In this document: piece after piece, positions 17,201 to 26,427 of the stretch
How the letters are laid out: every line of letters begins with the position of its first letter
Numbering within the stretch: the stretch's first letter is position 1
NCBI GenBank assembly: GCA_944322585.1
Contig: CALUPB010000003.1
Location: forward strand, 186,001 to 250,000
From: an uncultured Bacteroidales bacterium
GTDB lineage: Bacteria; Bacteroidota; Bacteroidia; Bacteroidales; UBA932
Direction: 5' to 3'
DNA length: 64,000 bases
Made by a program: the position numbers and the translations under genes
Notes under the pieces: model-generated
Told to the model about the DNA's origin: nothing
Database searches by the model: none
Seen by the model: the letters and a program-made list of their open reading frames with translations, nothing else

Positions 17201-18240
17201 TGCCTTATACCATCATTATACTTGTAATTATAAAGATAATTGACCCCGCCGAAATATGTAGCGAACCACATGCCCCCTTCTTTATCCTGATATATATCAT
17301 AAACATTCTGATCGCTGAGACTCATGAAATCTTTGGGATTGTCCACTCTCCAGCAGGTTCCGGAATTTGTACCGAACATATAAAGTCCGTCATCTGATCC
17401 TATCATCAGTTCTCCTTGCCTATATTCCCGGATAGTCCTTATATGTGAAACAAAAGTTTCGTTTTCAGGAGAAAGATAAACTGTGAAATCTCTCATATTC
17501 CGGTTCAGACGGCCTAAACCGCCATTCCAGGTGCCTACCCAGATATTCCCCCCACTGTCTTCATATACGGACATCATTTCGTTTTTCCCGAAATCGCCGT
17601 TACCCGGATAATACATGAACCTGTCGATTTCCCTGTTATAAAGTGCCAGACCGCCTGCAGTGGCTACCCATATATTCCCTGAAGCGTCTTTTATGATTCT
17701 GTTTATCACATCTGAAGGCAGACCGCCCGCAGTGTTACCGACTGTATAACGGACAAGGGCACTGTCCGATACGTCATATTTATATACACCATGATCTGAT
17801 GTGGCAAACCAGTATACACCGGCACCATCGGCACAGGTACAGTTGACATAAGGAGGAAGTGTTTCACCCGTATCCGTCAGAACGCGGAACCTGTCAAAAG
17901 AATCCTTCTCCCTGTCATAAACATATACTCCGTCTGTTGTCGAGACCCATAATTTATCCGAAGAGTCAACCATAAGATGGTTGATCGTATTATCTCCGGA
18001 CATGGAACCGGAAGACATGAATTTTCTGTAGCAGTCAAACGTATATCCGTCGAACCTGCACAATCCATCCCTTGTGCCGAACCACATATATCCATCCTGA
18101 TCCTGTGTTATCGTAGTCACACAGTTGTCAGAAAGGCCATTATCAACCGTATATTTTCTAAAATGCAACAACTCCATTCCTGAAAGCATATTCACACTCA
18201 GGAAGCAGGACAACAAGAATACGGTCACTCTGCAATACAT
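14269..18240 (-). CDS. Hybrid two-component system sensor/regulator (HTCS) of a Sus-type locus
   Basis: One protein of 1323 residues holds sensor, kinase and transcription factor. Order: signal peptide (about 1-21); two seven-bladed propellers of Reg_prop repeats (about 25-680, with repeated WFGT/IWVGT/LWVST motifs); Y_Y_Y domain (about 690-765); membrane helix (about 777-800); HisKA with phospho-acceptor H833 in IAHEIRTPLS; HATPase with NIVDNGLKYA and GTGLGLSL (near 1012); receiver with phospho-acceptor D1122 in SDVVMPRMDG; AraC-type DNA-binding domain at the C terminus (about 1220-1323). The periplasmic part normally binds a breakdown product of the target glycan. It stands divergent to the SusC gene it most likely controls. 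Confidence 0.95.
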   Translation of the reverse strand: MYCRVTVFLLSCFLSVNMLSGMELLHFRKYTVDNGLSDNCVTTITQDQDGYMWFGTRDGLCRFDGYTFDCYRKFMSSGSMSGDNTINHLMVDSSDKLWVSTTDGVYVYDREKDSFDRFRVLTDTGETLPPYVNCTCADGAGVYWFATSDHGVYKYDVSDSALVRYTVGNTAGGLPSDVINRIIKDASGNIWVATAGGLALYNREIDRFMYYPGNGDFGKNEMMSVYEDSGGNIWVGTWNGGLGRLNRNMRDFTVYLSPENETFVSHIRTIREYRQGELMIGSDDGLYMFGTNSGTCWRVDNPKDFMSLSDQNVYDIYQDKEGGMWFATYFGGVNYLYNYKYNDGIRHYYPSTGNCSISGKAVSNFCEDDAGNIWIATEDNGISYFNRRTGHFRNYMPSPDKGGLSYHNVHSLLAVGDRLLIGTFSRGLDILDLNTGEFENCQLFPSNLAHINNNSVFSMFRSSTGDIYVGTAFGLYIFDLDTRTLESAGLDVFIRSIAEDHLGNIWIASYFTGAYCRKPGTGEWKNYYPDSSVPNSICYNRLTGVYVDDNQRLWFTSQGGGICKYNYGEDDFTVINEEAGLASNVTYGLLNDSRGNIWVSTNRGISVIDPETWDIRNLDMEDGLQSNQFNYLACLKSRDGLLFFGGINGFNVINPDCIYINTDIPPVHISSVIDAVGKEINLYGNGKKIALTYDSSIFTVNVSVLSFVAPECNRVQYRLSETDEWREVNDRRSITFYNLPSGHYNLMVRGANSDGIWNYTGDTLSITILPPLWKSRVAYFVYILILLCFLALIIFFIIKRYRTVQERRLDDIRKEQEKEIYKNKINFFTSIAHEIRTPLSLIKAPLEMIVASRDSDENFEENLKVIEKNTDRLTELIDQLLDFRKIEEDKYRLKYEKFDAMEIFRKIFFRYGPEADKRNIRLELVPDFGIFTMLSDPDAVTKIIGNIVDNGLKYAESYVRIEVDITEENMSVRILNDGDMIPEEYVDKIFDPFYRVEQENVYEPRRGYVSGTGLGLSLVRQLVTGLSGSISVTSSVTETAFAVILPRRTGFAGEYHESELSDDNGSCSPDVRPDLMIIEDNADLRDFLQKNLADRYNVMIAADGEDALRQVARRNVDIVVSDVVMPRMDGIEFLKLLKSNELYSHIPVILLSARTSDEANIEGLKSGAEVYITKPFSINVLRAQLASIMENRKLARDRFLHLPFGKDGKGEAGIEDTFLLKMDKVIMDNISNERFSVKDLARELAVSQSKMQRKIKSLVGLTPNEYIRLTRLKHAAELLSQGQYQINEVAYLSGFNTPSYFSHCFFEQFGILPGDFIRQKKDL

Positions 18241-18409
18241 GACAATAAAATTATCACATTAATTGATTTTATACAACCGTCGGCATGACTTCTCCTAAAA
18301 TATTCCATAAATATCCCATTTTATTGCATCCCGGAACCTACCCGTCCGATAATCCTAATTTGTTGCAGTGTTTAACCAGAATATGATATCCGAGACAGAT
18401 CATGATATA

Positions 18410-18417
18410 TAATTTTG
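18410..18417 (+). promoter_or_regulatory. -7 promoter element of the first SusC gene
   Basis: TAATTTTG fits TAnnTTTG and lies 38 bases before the chosen ATG at 18456. No -33 TTTG is found at 19-20 bases, as expected for a promoter that needs an activator such as the divergent HTCS. The stretch 18241-18409 must hold its binding site; no clear repeat is seen. Confidence 0.45.
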
Positions 18418-18455
18418 TATTGTGCAACACTAAAACACCAATCGTTAACAGTTCT

Positions 18456-21400
18456 ATGATTATGAAAAGACTGATTGTTTTTCTAATGTTTCTCGGGCCA
18501 TGGATATACCATCCTGTTCCTGCCCAGACAGTTCAGGAACTTGAAGTTACAGGCATTGTAACTGATTCTGAAGACATTCCGATACCGGGAGTTGCGGTTC
18601 TCGTACCCGGAAGCCGGACAGGCACTACCACAGATGCAAACGGAGAATTCAAAATCACGGTAAGTAAAAATTCCCGTCTGCTGTTCACATGCCTCGGTTA
18701 CGAATCACTTGAGATCAGAGCGAACAGATCCCATCTTGAAATTGAACTGAATGAAGATCTGCAATCCATTGATGAAGTCGTTGTCGTAGGATACGGAACC
18801 ACGACGAGGAAAAACCTTACGACAGCAATTGCGACTGTCAAACCGGAAAGTATATCCAAAGCTTCAAACAGCAACATGTCACAGCTTCTGCTTGGACGCG
18901 CCCCGGGACTCAACGCAACCGTTTCCAGTGCCCAACCTGGAGGGAATGTCCGGATTTCGATACGTGGGGCCGGAACACCTATATATATAGTCGACGGAAT
19001 AATGATGCCTGAAGGCTCACTCGAAATCGGAGACGGCAACATAGGTGTCCCGAGTTCAATAGACAGGGCGGGACTTGCAGGCCTCAATCCCAATGACATC
19101 GAATCGATAGAAGTACTCAAGGATGCATCCGCGGCAATCTATGGAGTAAATGCCGCCAACGGCGTAATACTCATAACAACAAAGAAAGGCAGCCGCGGGC
19201 GCATGAAGATTGATGTGGAATCCAGCTATTCGCTTGTAAGGAACTATAAATATCTTGACATGCTTTCCGGTCCGGAATATATGAACTTCGCCAACATGTT
19301 CAGCAAGGAAAATTATCTGTATAACCGTGAAATGTACCCTTACGGGCCGAATGAATACGACAACCGGTGGATGCCGCTTTTCACACCCGAACAGATAGAC
19401 AATGCCATCACGACAAACTGGCAGGACTATATTCTCAAGACAGGACACATATTCAATGAAAATGTCACTGTCTCCGGGGGTACAGACAGACTGACCTATT
19501 ATGTCGGCGGGAGCTGGTACAGCAATGAAGGCTCCGTCTCGAATTCAAGCATGGAACGTTTTACCCTACGTGCCAATATATCAGCGCAGCTCTTTCCTTT
19601 TGCAAAATTGACTGCCATCGCCAATATCAACCAGAACAATTACACGAACTCAACAGTCGGTTCTCCGACCAAGAATCAGGGTGACCATGGAGCCGGGGCA
19701 CTGCAGGCAGCTCTCACATATCCGAGTTCAATGCCTGTGAAAGATGAAACCGGAAACTATTCGATATTCAGAAATCTTCCGAATCCGGTGTCCATGCAAA
19801 GCATCAGCGATAACACCAGGACCAATGGATATTACTATAATTTCTCCCTTGACATCGACATAATAAAAAACATGCTGTCAATACGCGGACTCTTCGGGCA
19901 GAACAGAGAAAATGCATATCGTGACTTGTACATACCGTCTGATTTGTATTTCGGACAAATGTACAAATCCCGAGGCCAACTGGGCAACAGCCAGAGATAT
20001 CAGACCACAATGGAGGCAATGATAATGTTCAGGAAACAGTTTTTCAATATTGTCAATGTCGATGCAATGATAGGAATGGGACGATACATAGACGGCGGCA
20101 GTTGGATGGACGTCGGATATGAAAACGCGAACGACCATATCGGAAATGACAACATAGGCGCTGCGGAGGGGCCTTATTATCCGGAATCCGGCCGTTATAA
20201 AAACGAAAAAAGATCACAGTTCGCAAGAGTTTCTTTCGATATCCTGAACCGGTATATAATATCAGGAACTGTACGCAGAGACGGGACCGACAAATTTTTC
20301 CCGCAAAAGAAATATGCCTGGTTCCCTTCCGTATCCCTTGCATGGAAAATCACCGGTGAACCGTTTATGGAAAATGTCCGATGGCTTAACCTGCTGAAAC
20401 TGCGTGCCAGTTACGGAGAAACCGGAAGGGACAATCTCGGTACGGCTGTCTATGGCGTATACATCCCTTCCGACTGGTATATCATGTTCAACAACAATAC
20501 GCTTACGTACATACCTTACAGAATGGAAGGTGCGGATTACCCTGATGTGACCTGGGAAAAGACAATCATGAAGAATATCGGGCTCGATTTTTCCGTCCTC
20601 AATGACCGCATCTACGGAAGTTTCGACGTATTCAGGAATGATGTAACCGACCTTCTCGGTTATGCAGCGACAGCTCCCCTTGACATGCTCGGTACCCGGC
20701 CTGTCAATGGAGGGCACTATAAAAGACAGGGATGGGATTTGAAAATCAACACAATAAACATCAGCAAACCTAATTTCTCATGGTCTACTGAACTCGTCGC
20801 TTCAAGATTCGATGCCCGATGGATTGAACGTGAACCGAACTATGACTATGAAGAATATCAGTTACGGGAAAATGAACCGATGAATGTATTCTATTATTAT
20901 CATATGACCGGTATTATAAATGAAGACCGCAGCAACATGCCGGAATCCCAAAAGACCCTTCCGGCAGCCGCACAAATGCCCGGATATCCTATCATCGAAG
21001 ACAGGAACGGCGACCAACGCATAAGCATAGATGACATTCACATGAAAAATCTTGTCCCTTCAATATATCTCGGTTTCGGCAACACTTTCAGATACGGGAA
21101 TTTCGATCTGGACATATTCCTTTACGGAGAACTCGGAGTACAGAAATACAACTCGTCCTATATCTGGGCAGATCCGACGGGAAATGCCAACCCCGGCAAC
21201 TGGAGCACGGCAGTATATTCTGTCTGGAGTTCCCAGACAAACAGGAACGGCACAAGACCAGGAATCGCATCAATACAGAGTGTTACGCTTCCTGGGAATG
21301 TCGGTATCGACAAAGATGTCCAGAACTCTTCATATATACGCGTCCGCAATATCACATTAGGATATAACTTCACAAAGAACAATCTTGGAGCAGCCGGGAA

Positions 21401-21551
21401 ATATATCGACCGTATCAGATTATACATTGATTTGCAGAATCCTCTTACTTTTACAGGGTTCGACAGATTCGACCCTGAAATAAATATCGACGGCGGAGTA
21501 CAGTATCCGCAAATACGTACATATTCATTCGGAGTCAGGGTTTCGTTTTAA
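18456..21551 (+). CDS. SusC-type TonB-dependent outer membrane transporter (locus 1)
   Basis: Outer membrane beta-barrel that imports glycan fragments with its SusD lid, powered by TonB. From the ATG at 18456 the protein has 1031 residues: signal peptide (KRLIVFLMFLGPWIYHPVPAQ), a carboxypeptidase-like regulatory domain (about 28-105: VTGIVTDSEDIPIPGVAVLVPGS), the TonB box region EVVVVGYGT near 110, plug domain with IRGAGTPIYIVDG and NPNDIESIEVLKDASAAIYG, then the barrel ending in TYSFGVRVSF. There is no STN domain, which fits HTCS and not sigma/anti-sigma control. An earlier in-frame start at 18402 overlaps the promoter and adds no signal-like sequence. Two bases separate its stop from the SusD gene. 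Confidence 0.95.
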   Translation: MIMKRLIVFLMFLGPWIYHPVPAQTVQELEVTGIVTDSEDIPIPGVAVLVPGSRTGTTTDANGEFKITVSKNSRLLFTCLGYESLEIRANRSHLEIELNEDLQSIDEVVVVGYGTTTRKNLTTAIATVKPESISKASNSNMSQLLLGRAPGLNATVSSAQPGGNVRISIRGAGTPIYIVDGIMMPEGSLEIGDGNIGVPSSIDRAGLAGLNPNDIESIEVLKDASAAIYGVNAANGVILITTKKGSRGRMKIDVESSYSLVRNYKYLDMLSGPEYMNFANMFSKENYLYNREMYPYGPNEYDNRWMPLFTPEQIDNAITTNWQDYILKTGHIFNENVTVSGGTDRLTYYVGGSWYSNEGSVSNSSMERFTLRANISAQLFPFAKLTAIANINQNNYTNSTVGSPTKNQGDHGAGALQAALTYPSSMPVKDETGNYSIFRNLPNPVSMQSISDNTRTNGYYYNFSLDIDIIKNMLSIRGLFGQNRENAYRDLYIPSDLYFGQMYKSRGQLGNSQRYQTTMEAMIMFRKQFFNIVNVDAMIGMGRYIDGGSWMDVGYENANDHIGNDNIGAAEGPYYPESGRYKNEKRSQFARVSFDILNRYIISGTVRRDGTDKFFPQKKYAWFPSVSLAWKITGEPFMENVRWLNLLKLRASYGETGRDNLGTAVYGVYIPSDWYIMFNNNTLTYIPYRMEGADYPDVTWEKTIMKNIGLDFSVLNDRIYGSFDVFRNDVTDLLGYAATAPLDMLGTRPVNGGHYKRQGWDLKINTINISKPNFSWSTELVASRFDARWIEREPNYDYEEYQLRENEPMNVFYYYHMTGIINEDRSNMPESQKTLPAAAQMPGYPIIEDRNGDQRISIDDIHMKNLVPSIYLGFGNTFRYGNFDLDIFLYGELGVQKYNSSYIWADPTGNANPGNWSTAVYSVWSSQTNRNGTRPGIASIQSVTLPGNVGIDKDVQNSSYIRVRNITLGYNFTKNNLGAAGKYIDRIRLYIDLQNPLTFTGFDRFDPEINIDGGVQYPQIRTYSFGVRVSF

Positions 21552-21553
21552 AA

Positions 21554-23200
21554 ATGACAGTCATGAAAAAAACAACAATATATCTACTCTCTCTCATGCT
21601 GTTGGCCGGCTGTGAGAAAAACTTTGATCCCAACATATACGGCACTCTCAACAGCAGCAATTTTCCTGCTACGGAAAAAGACTACGAGTCTTATGCCATG
21701 TTATGCTATACTCCTTTCACGACAACCTGGGTATATTTCATCGGAAGCGGATACAACCAGCATAGCATGTACATACCGGAAGGCGGGGCCGTCAGGCTTT
21801 TCGACGCCACAAGCGATATAATGGCACCATGGACTACAGGATGGGGAGGCGAATGGCTACGGTTCTCAATGGCAGATTTTTCAAACTGCCGTTACTATTA
21901 CAGGGGGAATTCAGGAGCTGACCATCTGAATCATTTTCAGAAGACAGCTGAAGTAACCCGCTTCACTGAAATTATCGGGACCATAGAGAATGCTCCGGAC
22001 GAAATATTCCATGGGGACAAGAAAAGGAATCTTATAGGAGAGGCAAGACTTTGCCGTGGACTGATGATGTATTACCTTCTCCATATGTACGGTCCGCTTC
22101 CTCTGATTACAGATCCGGATGATGTCCACGATCAGGACAAACTCAATGATATGGAACGTCCGAGTCTTGACGAGATGTGCAAATGGATAACTGATGATTT
22201 TGAGTTTGCCATCGCAAACATGGCGGAAAACGTATCCGAACAGGGAAGATATACCGCAGACTATGCAAGATTCTGTCTTATGAAACATTGTCTGAATGAA
22301 GGCAGTCATATGGACGGCTATTATGAACGCGGTATGGAACTGTATAACGAACTCAATAACGGCAAATACGATCTGTTCACTTCCGGGACGAATCCGTATG
22401 CAGACATGTTCAAGATCGGCAATAAATTCAATCGGGAAATAATAATGGCTGTCAGCTGCAGCGAGACCGGGAACGGAGAAGGCAACAGCGGTAATTTCTG
22501 GCCTTTCATGATGCTTGCCGTACCGACAGATGCGGCCAAAACCGATGCCGACGGTAATCCTACTCCGTTTGCCCTGCAAGGTGGCGGTTGGGGACAGAAT
22601 TTCAATGTATCGCCGGAATTCTATGCCACATATGAAGACGGTGATCTCAGGAAAGATGTAATACTGACATCATACTGGAGCACAAACGGATATGAGGTCA
22701 ATGATTCTCATCTCGGCTCCCGCTGGGACGGATATATAATAAATAAATACCCTATAGAGACTGAAACACCGTTCCAAGGAACCGATTATCCGCTTGCAAG
22801 ATGGGCAGACGTACTTCTCATGTTCGCGGAACTGGATGTCAGACTGTCAGGGAGTGCTCCTTCAGAAGAAGCCAAGGATGCAGTAAACAAAATCCGGCAC
22901 CGCGCCGGTCTCGATGATCTGTCCGACGAAGATGTAGCGACTGCCGAAGCTTTTCTTGCCGCCATTCTTGAAGAACGTGGACATGAATTCATATATGAAG
23001 GGCAACGTAAAATCGACCTTATACGGTTCAATGTCTATGCACGGGCAGTATATAAAGTCAAAGGAGTGACTCCTACGCATCAGTACATGCCTCTTCCGGA
23101 CTATGCCGTGGATCAGGCCAAATCTCTCGGCAAAACTCTGACACAGACGTATCTGAGACCAGGCTGGACAGAAGATCTTGCAAATATCGGTTCATATTGA
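21554..23200 (+). CDS. SusD/RagB-type glycan-binding lipoprotein (locus 1)
   Basis: Surface lipoprotein that closes the SusC barrel and binds the oligosaccharide. 548 residues with an N-terminal lipoprotein signal (MKKTTIYLLSLMLLAGCEK, lipobox LAGC). Typical SusD features are LIGEARLCRGLMMYYLLHMYGPLPLI in the TPR-like region near residue 160 and the C-terminal ADVLLMFAELDVRLSG...AVNKIRHRAGLDDL...AILEERGHEFIYEGQRKIDLIRF block. The start may be the first ATG or the second (three codons later, MKKTT), which gives the better signal peptide. It follows SusC by two bases and precedes the GH43-like gene by 16, so a single operon is clear. Confidence 0.94.
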   Translation: MTVMKKTTIYLLSLMLLAGCEKNFDPNIYGTLNSSNFPATEKDYESYAMLCYTPFTTTWVYFIGSGYNQHSMYIPEGGAVRLFDATSDIMAPWTTGWGGEWLRFSMADFSNCRYYYRGNSGADHLNHFQKTAEVTRFTEIIGTIENAPDEIFHGDKKRNLIGEARLCRGLMMYYLLHMYGPLPLITDPDDVHDQDKLNDMERPSLDEMCKWITDDFEFAIANMAENVSEQGRYTADYARFCLMKHCLNEGSHMDGYYERGMELYNELNNGKYDLFTSGTNPYADMFKIGNKFNREIIMAVSCSETGNGEGNSGNFWPFMMLAVPTDAAKTDADGNPTPFALQGGGWGQNFNVSPEFYATYEDGDLRKDVILTSYWSTNGYEVNDSHLGSRWDGYIINKYPIETETPFQGTDYPLARWADVLLMFAELDVRLSGSAPSEEAKDAVNKIRHRAGLDDLSDEDVATAEAFLAAILEERGHEFIYEGQRKIDLIRFNVYARAVYKVKGVTPTHQYMPLPDYAVDQAKSLGKTLTQTYLRPGWTEDLANIGSY

Positions 23201-23216
23201 CTAAAGTTGACTGCAT

Positions 23217-24221
23217 ATGAAATATTTTATTTCCATCTCGATTTTTATAAGCATGCTCATAAGCTGCAGTTCATGCAGTGAACCGGAAATTTCCCGGACA
23301 GACACAAGCAATGGAGGATATCTGTTCGCCCACATGACTACTTCAGACTATGGAAGCATGTATTATTCTGTCAGTTATGACGGGGTACACTGGGAAACCC
23401 TGAACAATGGGGCAAAAATAAATGAATACCGCGGACATCCCGACTTCTGTACAGGAAGGGACGGGCGTTACTATATGATCGGAGTAGAAGGCGGAACCTG
23501 GAGACCTGTGCTCTGGGTTACCGGCAATCTTATAGGATGGAATATCGAAAAATACCTGCCTGAAAAAGCCTTCGATGTCAGTAAAAGCGGATACTTCACG
23601 GAACACATATGGTACAATGCCCCCAAAATGTATTATGATGCAGATTCAGACCAATATATAATAACATGGCATCCGGCAGAAGCAAAATATGATATCCCGG
23701 ACATGTCCGAAACCCACCCGCAATATAAGAACATGTGGAGGAGCATACGTACTTTCTATATCCTCACTAAGGATTTTGAAACATTTACAGAACCTCAACG
23801 GCTTTTCCATTTTACCGGAGAGCACGAAAATATGCCTACCATGGATGCCATCATACGCAAGATAGACGGGAAATACCGGTCTTTCATTAAAGATGAAAGA
23901 TGGGACGGAGAAGTGTCTTCCGGAGCAAAAGCCATCAGAATGACAAGCTCCGACAACCTTACAGGCCCATACTGCAATCCTTCCGGAGCCATTACTGACA
24001 TGTGGACAGAAGCCCAGACTCTCACATGCAGTCCAGACGGGAAAGGATGGTATCTCTATGCAGAACATTATCCGCTTGAATACTATATGTATAAGGCAGA
24101 AACAATTGAAGGGCCATGGAACAGGGTGGAAATAGAATCTCCAGACGCCCGCCACGGATCTGTACTCAGGATAAATTCAGAACAAATGGAAGCAATCCGT
24201 AAAGCATACAGGAACAGATAA
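23217..24221 (+). CDS. GH43-like five-bladed beta-propeller lipoprotein, putative glycosidase
   Basis: A 334-residue exported protein with a lipoprotein-type signal (ISMLISCSSCSE; the acylated Cys may be 17 or 20). The sequence GYLFAHMTTSDYGSMYYSVSYDGVHWETL, repeated SYDG/W-type blades and GRYYMIG suggest a family GH43 (clan GH-F) propeller such as arabinosidases and related enzymes. Candidate catalytic acids, by position in the blades, are D76 (GHPDF), D210 (TMDAII) and E265 (TEAQ). Substrate cannot be read from sequence. It is the only recognisable carbohydrate-active enzyme of this locus and sits between SusD and a SusE/F-like gene. It could also be a non-catalytic glycan-binding propeller. 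Confidence 0.7.
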   Translation: MKYFISISIFISMLISCSSCSEPEISRTDTSNGGYLFAHMTTSDYGSMYYSVSYDGVHWETLNNGAKINEYRGHPDFCTGRDGRYYMIGVEGGTWRPVLWVTGNLIGWNIEKYLPEKAFDVSKSGYFTEHIWYNAPKMYYDADSDQYIITWHPAEAKYDIPDMSETHPQYKNMWRSIRTFYILTKDFETFTEPQRLFHFTGEHENMPTMDAIIRKIDGKYRSFIKDERWDGEVSSGAKAIRMTSSDNLTGPYCNPSGAITDMWTEAQTLTCSPDGKGWYLYAEHYPLEYYMYKAETIEGPWNRVEIESPDARHGSVLRINSEQMEAIRKAYRNR

Positions 24222-24234
24222 AAATACCGTTATC

Positions 24235-25644
24235 ATGAAAACACATGAAATTTACAGAGCAGTACTGTCATTGACTACGATTCTTGTGACAGTCTGCTGT
24301 TCTGACAATATCGAGAAGTATTATGACTGGCCTGAATGGCCTACTCCAAGTTCTCCAACCGTCCAGGATGTGACAATAGGTCCATTGGCAGGGAGTTCGG
24401 GAGAAATCACGGCCGGACAGGACATAAAAATCAAGGCAACTGTCACAGACCTGCACAATGAACTTGAAACAATCGGCATTTCAGCTTCGATAGGCAACCG
24501 GCAGATAGTGAACCGGACTTTTGAAACCGACGGATATGAACATCTGATAGATATTGACGTTAAAATCCCTTTCATAGCCAATATGGACTCCGGAGAGAAG
24601 ATAAATGTCAATATCGCAGCCACCAATGATATAGGCGGAGAAAGCGTATATGCCATACCTGAGGATCAGCAGCCCGTAGTCATGCGACCTGCAATCCCTT
24701 CCACAATATATATGGTCAATCCAGCCGGAGAAAACATAAGCATGCAGCTCGAACCAGGGGAAGAATACCTGTATAAAAGCAATCAGGACATATCCTCATT
24801 CGGCAATGAATTCAAAATAGCCAGTGCTCTGACAGAAGAAGGGAAACCGGATTATTCTCTACCGGTATGGGGCCAGACCGACGGGACGATACAGACCATA
24901 TATTCAGAAAATGACGGTTATATCATTGCGGAAAATACAGGAGATGATGAAATAGGAGGCTATACATTCGATACATATTCATTTTCCGTCGCTTCTCTGT
25001 ATCCTGCGGTAACAATCAATGCTTCATCTATGGTCCAGTCATCCTACCCTGGCTACAAGGTTGCAAAAGAATATCTCCGCTTCGGCAATGACGTCATTTT
25101 CGAGGGCTTCGGAGACATCCGTACTTCAATCAATCCTACGTTCTTCACCTACAGATCGGATAATCGTACGACATTTACCGGTATAAACGGAGAATATGAT
25201 ATTCTGCTTCAGGAATCCACCGGACATATCTACATTGAAAACAGGAATATGAGACATCCGGATGCCATGTGGATATGCGGAACCGGCCTCGGATTTCCTC
25301 AAATGCCATATGTTGCTTCAATCGCATGGCTATGGAATACTCCGAGCGACTATATATTCCTTAAGAAAGCCGGGAATCAGGCATATACTGCTATCGTATA
25401 CGCAAACAGCAGCTATGGTTTCAAATTCTTCAAGAAAAGCAATTGGGGAGAAGAGGATGAAGAATGGAGTTCAGACTATACACTCCTGCCTGAAGGCTAT
25501 ATGGCAGTAGGAGACAACGGGTTCGGAGTAATTACAGGAGACTGTATCCCTGGCGATAAATTTCCCGGGCCCGGTATATATGAACTTACCATTGACATTG
25601 ATGCCAAGACAATAACTATGGAACTTATAGAGAAAACAGAATGA
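24235..25644 (+). CDS. SusE/SusF-like surface lipoprotein of locus 1
   Basis: A 469-residue protein with a signal peptide ending in VTVCCSDN (lipobox-like, Cys 21 or 22). Residues about 40-150 look like an immunoglobulin-like beta-sandwich (VQDVTIGPLAGSSGEITAGQDIKIKATVTD). The rest is made of beta-rich modules with aromatic residues, ending VYELTIDIDAKTITMELIEK-like, as in SusE/SusF and the several DUF families found beside SusCD. Such proteins hold starch or other glycans at the cell surface and have no enzyme activity. It is the last gene of the operon, 13 bases after the GH43-like gene, and ends three bases from the converging trmB. The exact domain family is not recognised. Confidence 0.65.
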   Translation: MKTHEIYRAVLSLTTILVTVCCSDNIEKYYDWPEWPTPSSPTVQDVTIGPLAGSSGEITAGQDIKIKATVTDLHNELETIGISASIGNRQIVNRTFETDGYEHLIDIDVKIPFIANMDSGEKINVNIAATNDIGGESVYAIPEDQQPVVMRPAIPSTIYMVNPAGENISMQLEPGEEYLYKSNQDISSFGNEFKIASALTEEGKPDYSLPVWGQTDGTIQTIYSENDGYIIAENTGDDEIGGYTFDTYSFSVASLYPAVTINASSMVQSSYPGYKVAKEYLRFGNDVIFEGFGDIRTSINPTFFTYRSDNRTTFTGINGEYDILLQESTGHIYIENRNMRHPDAMWICGTGLGFPQMPYVASIAWLWNTPSDYIFLKKAGNQAYTAIVYANSSYGFKFFKKSNWGEEDEEWSSDYTLLPEGYMAVGDNGFGVITGDCIPGDKFPGPGIYELTIDIDAKTITMELIEKTE

Positions 25645-25647
25645 CTG

Positions 25648-26409
25648 TCAGCGGGACCAGAGGGTCTCGTCCCATTCGGGAGAGATGTAGGGACCGGCAT
25701 GGTCTATGACAAATGAAAGATAGGTAATGGGAATGCCCTGGGCAAGGTACTGCGACTCATAAAAGGTCTGTACCTGGAACAGGGCATCTATTGCATCCCG
25801 GCCGCAGACGGAATACATGGGACTGGCATAGAGAGATTCCCTGTCATTACCGTAAATGTCGGTGGCAGAAGCAAGAACCGTCAGCCCGTTCTGCTGTGCC
25901 ACGGCAAGGGAATACTCATGAAGATAACGGCTGTCGGTCTTCAGATGGACTATTCCCCCGCTGCGCAGCATACTGCGGTAACGCTCCATGAACAGAGGCG
26001 AGGTAAGGCGCTTCTTCTCCCTGCGTATCTGAGGATCGGCAAATGTTATCCATATCTCCGACACTTCTCCCGGAGCGAAAAGGGATGTGATGAACTCTAT
26101 CCTTGTACGGAGGAAAGCCACATTCGGCAGGCTGTGCTCCTCGGCATATTTTGCCCCTTTCCACAGGCGTGCACCCTTGATGTCCACACCTATATAATTG
26201 CACTGCGGATTCCTCAAGGCAAGGTCGATGGTATATTCACCTTTCCCGCATCCGAGTTCCACCACTATGGGACGGTCGTTCCCGAATACAGCCTCGCCCC
26301 AATGCCCCTTCAGAGGATGGTCCGTCCCGAACACTTCTTCCGTCCGCGGCTGGACCAGACATCTGAAAGTCTCGTTCTCCTTGAATTTACGCAGTTTGTC
26401 CTTGCCCAT
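25648..26409 (-). CDS. trmB: tRNA (guanine-N7)-methyltransferase
   Basis: Methylates G46 in the variable loop of tRNA using S-adenosylmethionine. 253 residues. Seen: VVELGCGKGEYTIDLALRNPQCNYIGVDIKGARLWKGAK (SAM-binding motif I, residues about 50-88), FLRTRIEFITSLF, EIWITFADPQIRREKKRLTSPLFMERY (the PDPW/K-type motif, here ADPQ) and VHLKTDSRYLHEYSL. An N-terminal KFKENETFRCLVQP is usual in the Bacteroidota members. It is downstream of ricT on the minus strand with an 18-base gap and converges with the Sus-type operon. Confidence 0.93.
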   Translation of the reverse strand: MGKDKLRKFKENETFRCLVQPRTEEVFGTDHPLKGHWGEAVFGNDRPIVVELGCGKGEYTIDLALRNPQCNYIGVDIKGARLWKGAKYAEEHSLPNVAFLRTRIEFITSLFAPGEVSEIWITFADPQIRREKKRLTSPLFMERYRSMLRSGGIVHLKTDSRYLHEYSLAVAQQNGLTVLASATDIYGNDRESLYASPMYSVCGRDAIDALFQVQTFYESQYLAQGIPITYLSFVIDHAGPYISPEWDETLWSR

Positions 26410-26427
26410 ATCTCCAAATCGACTGTA

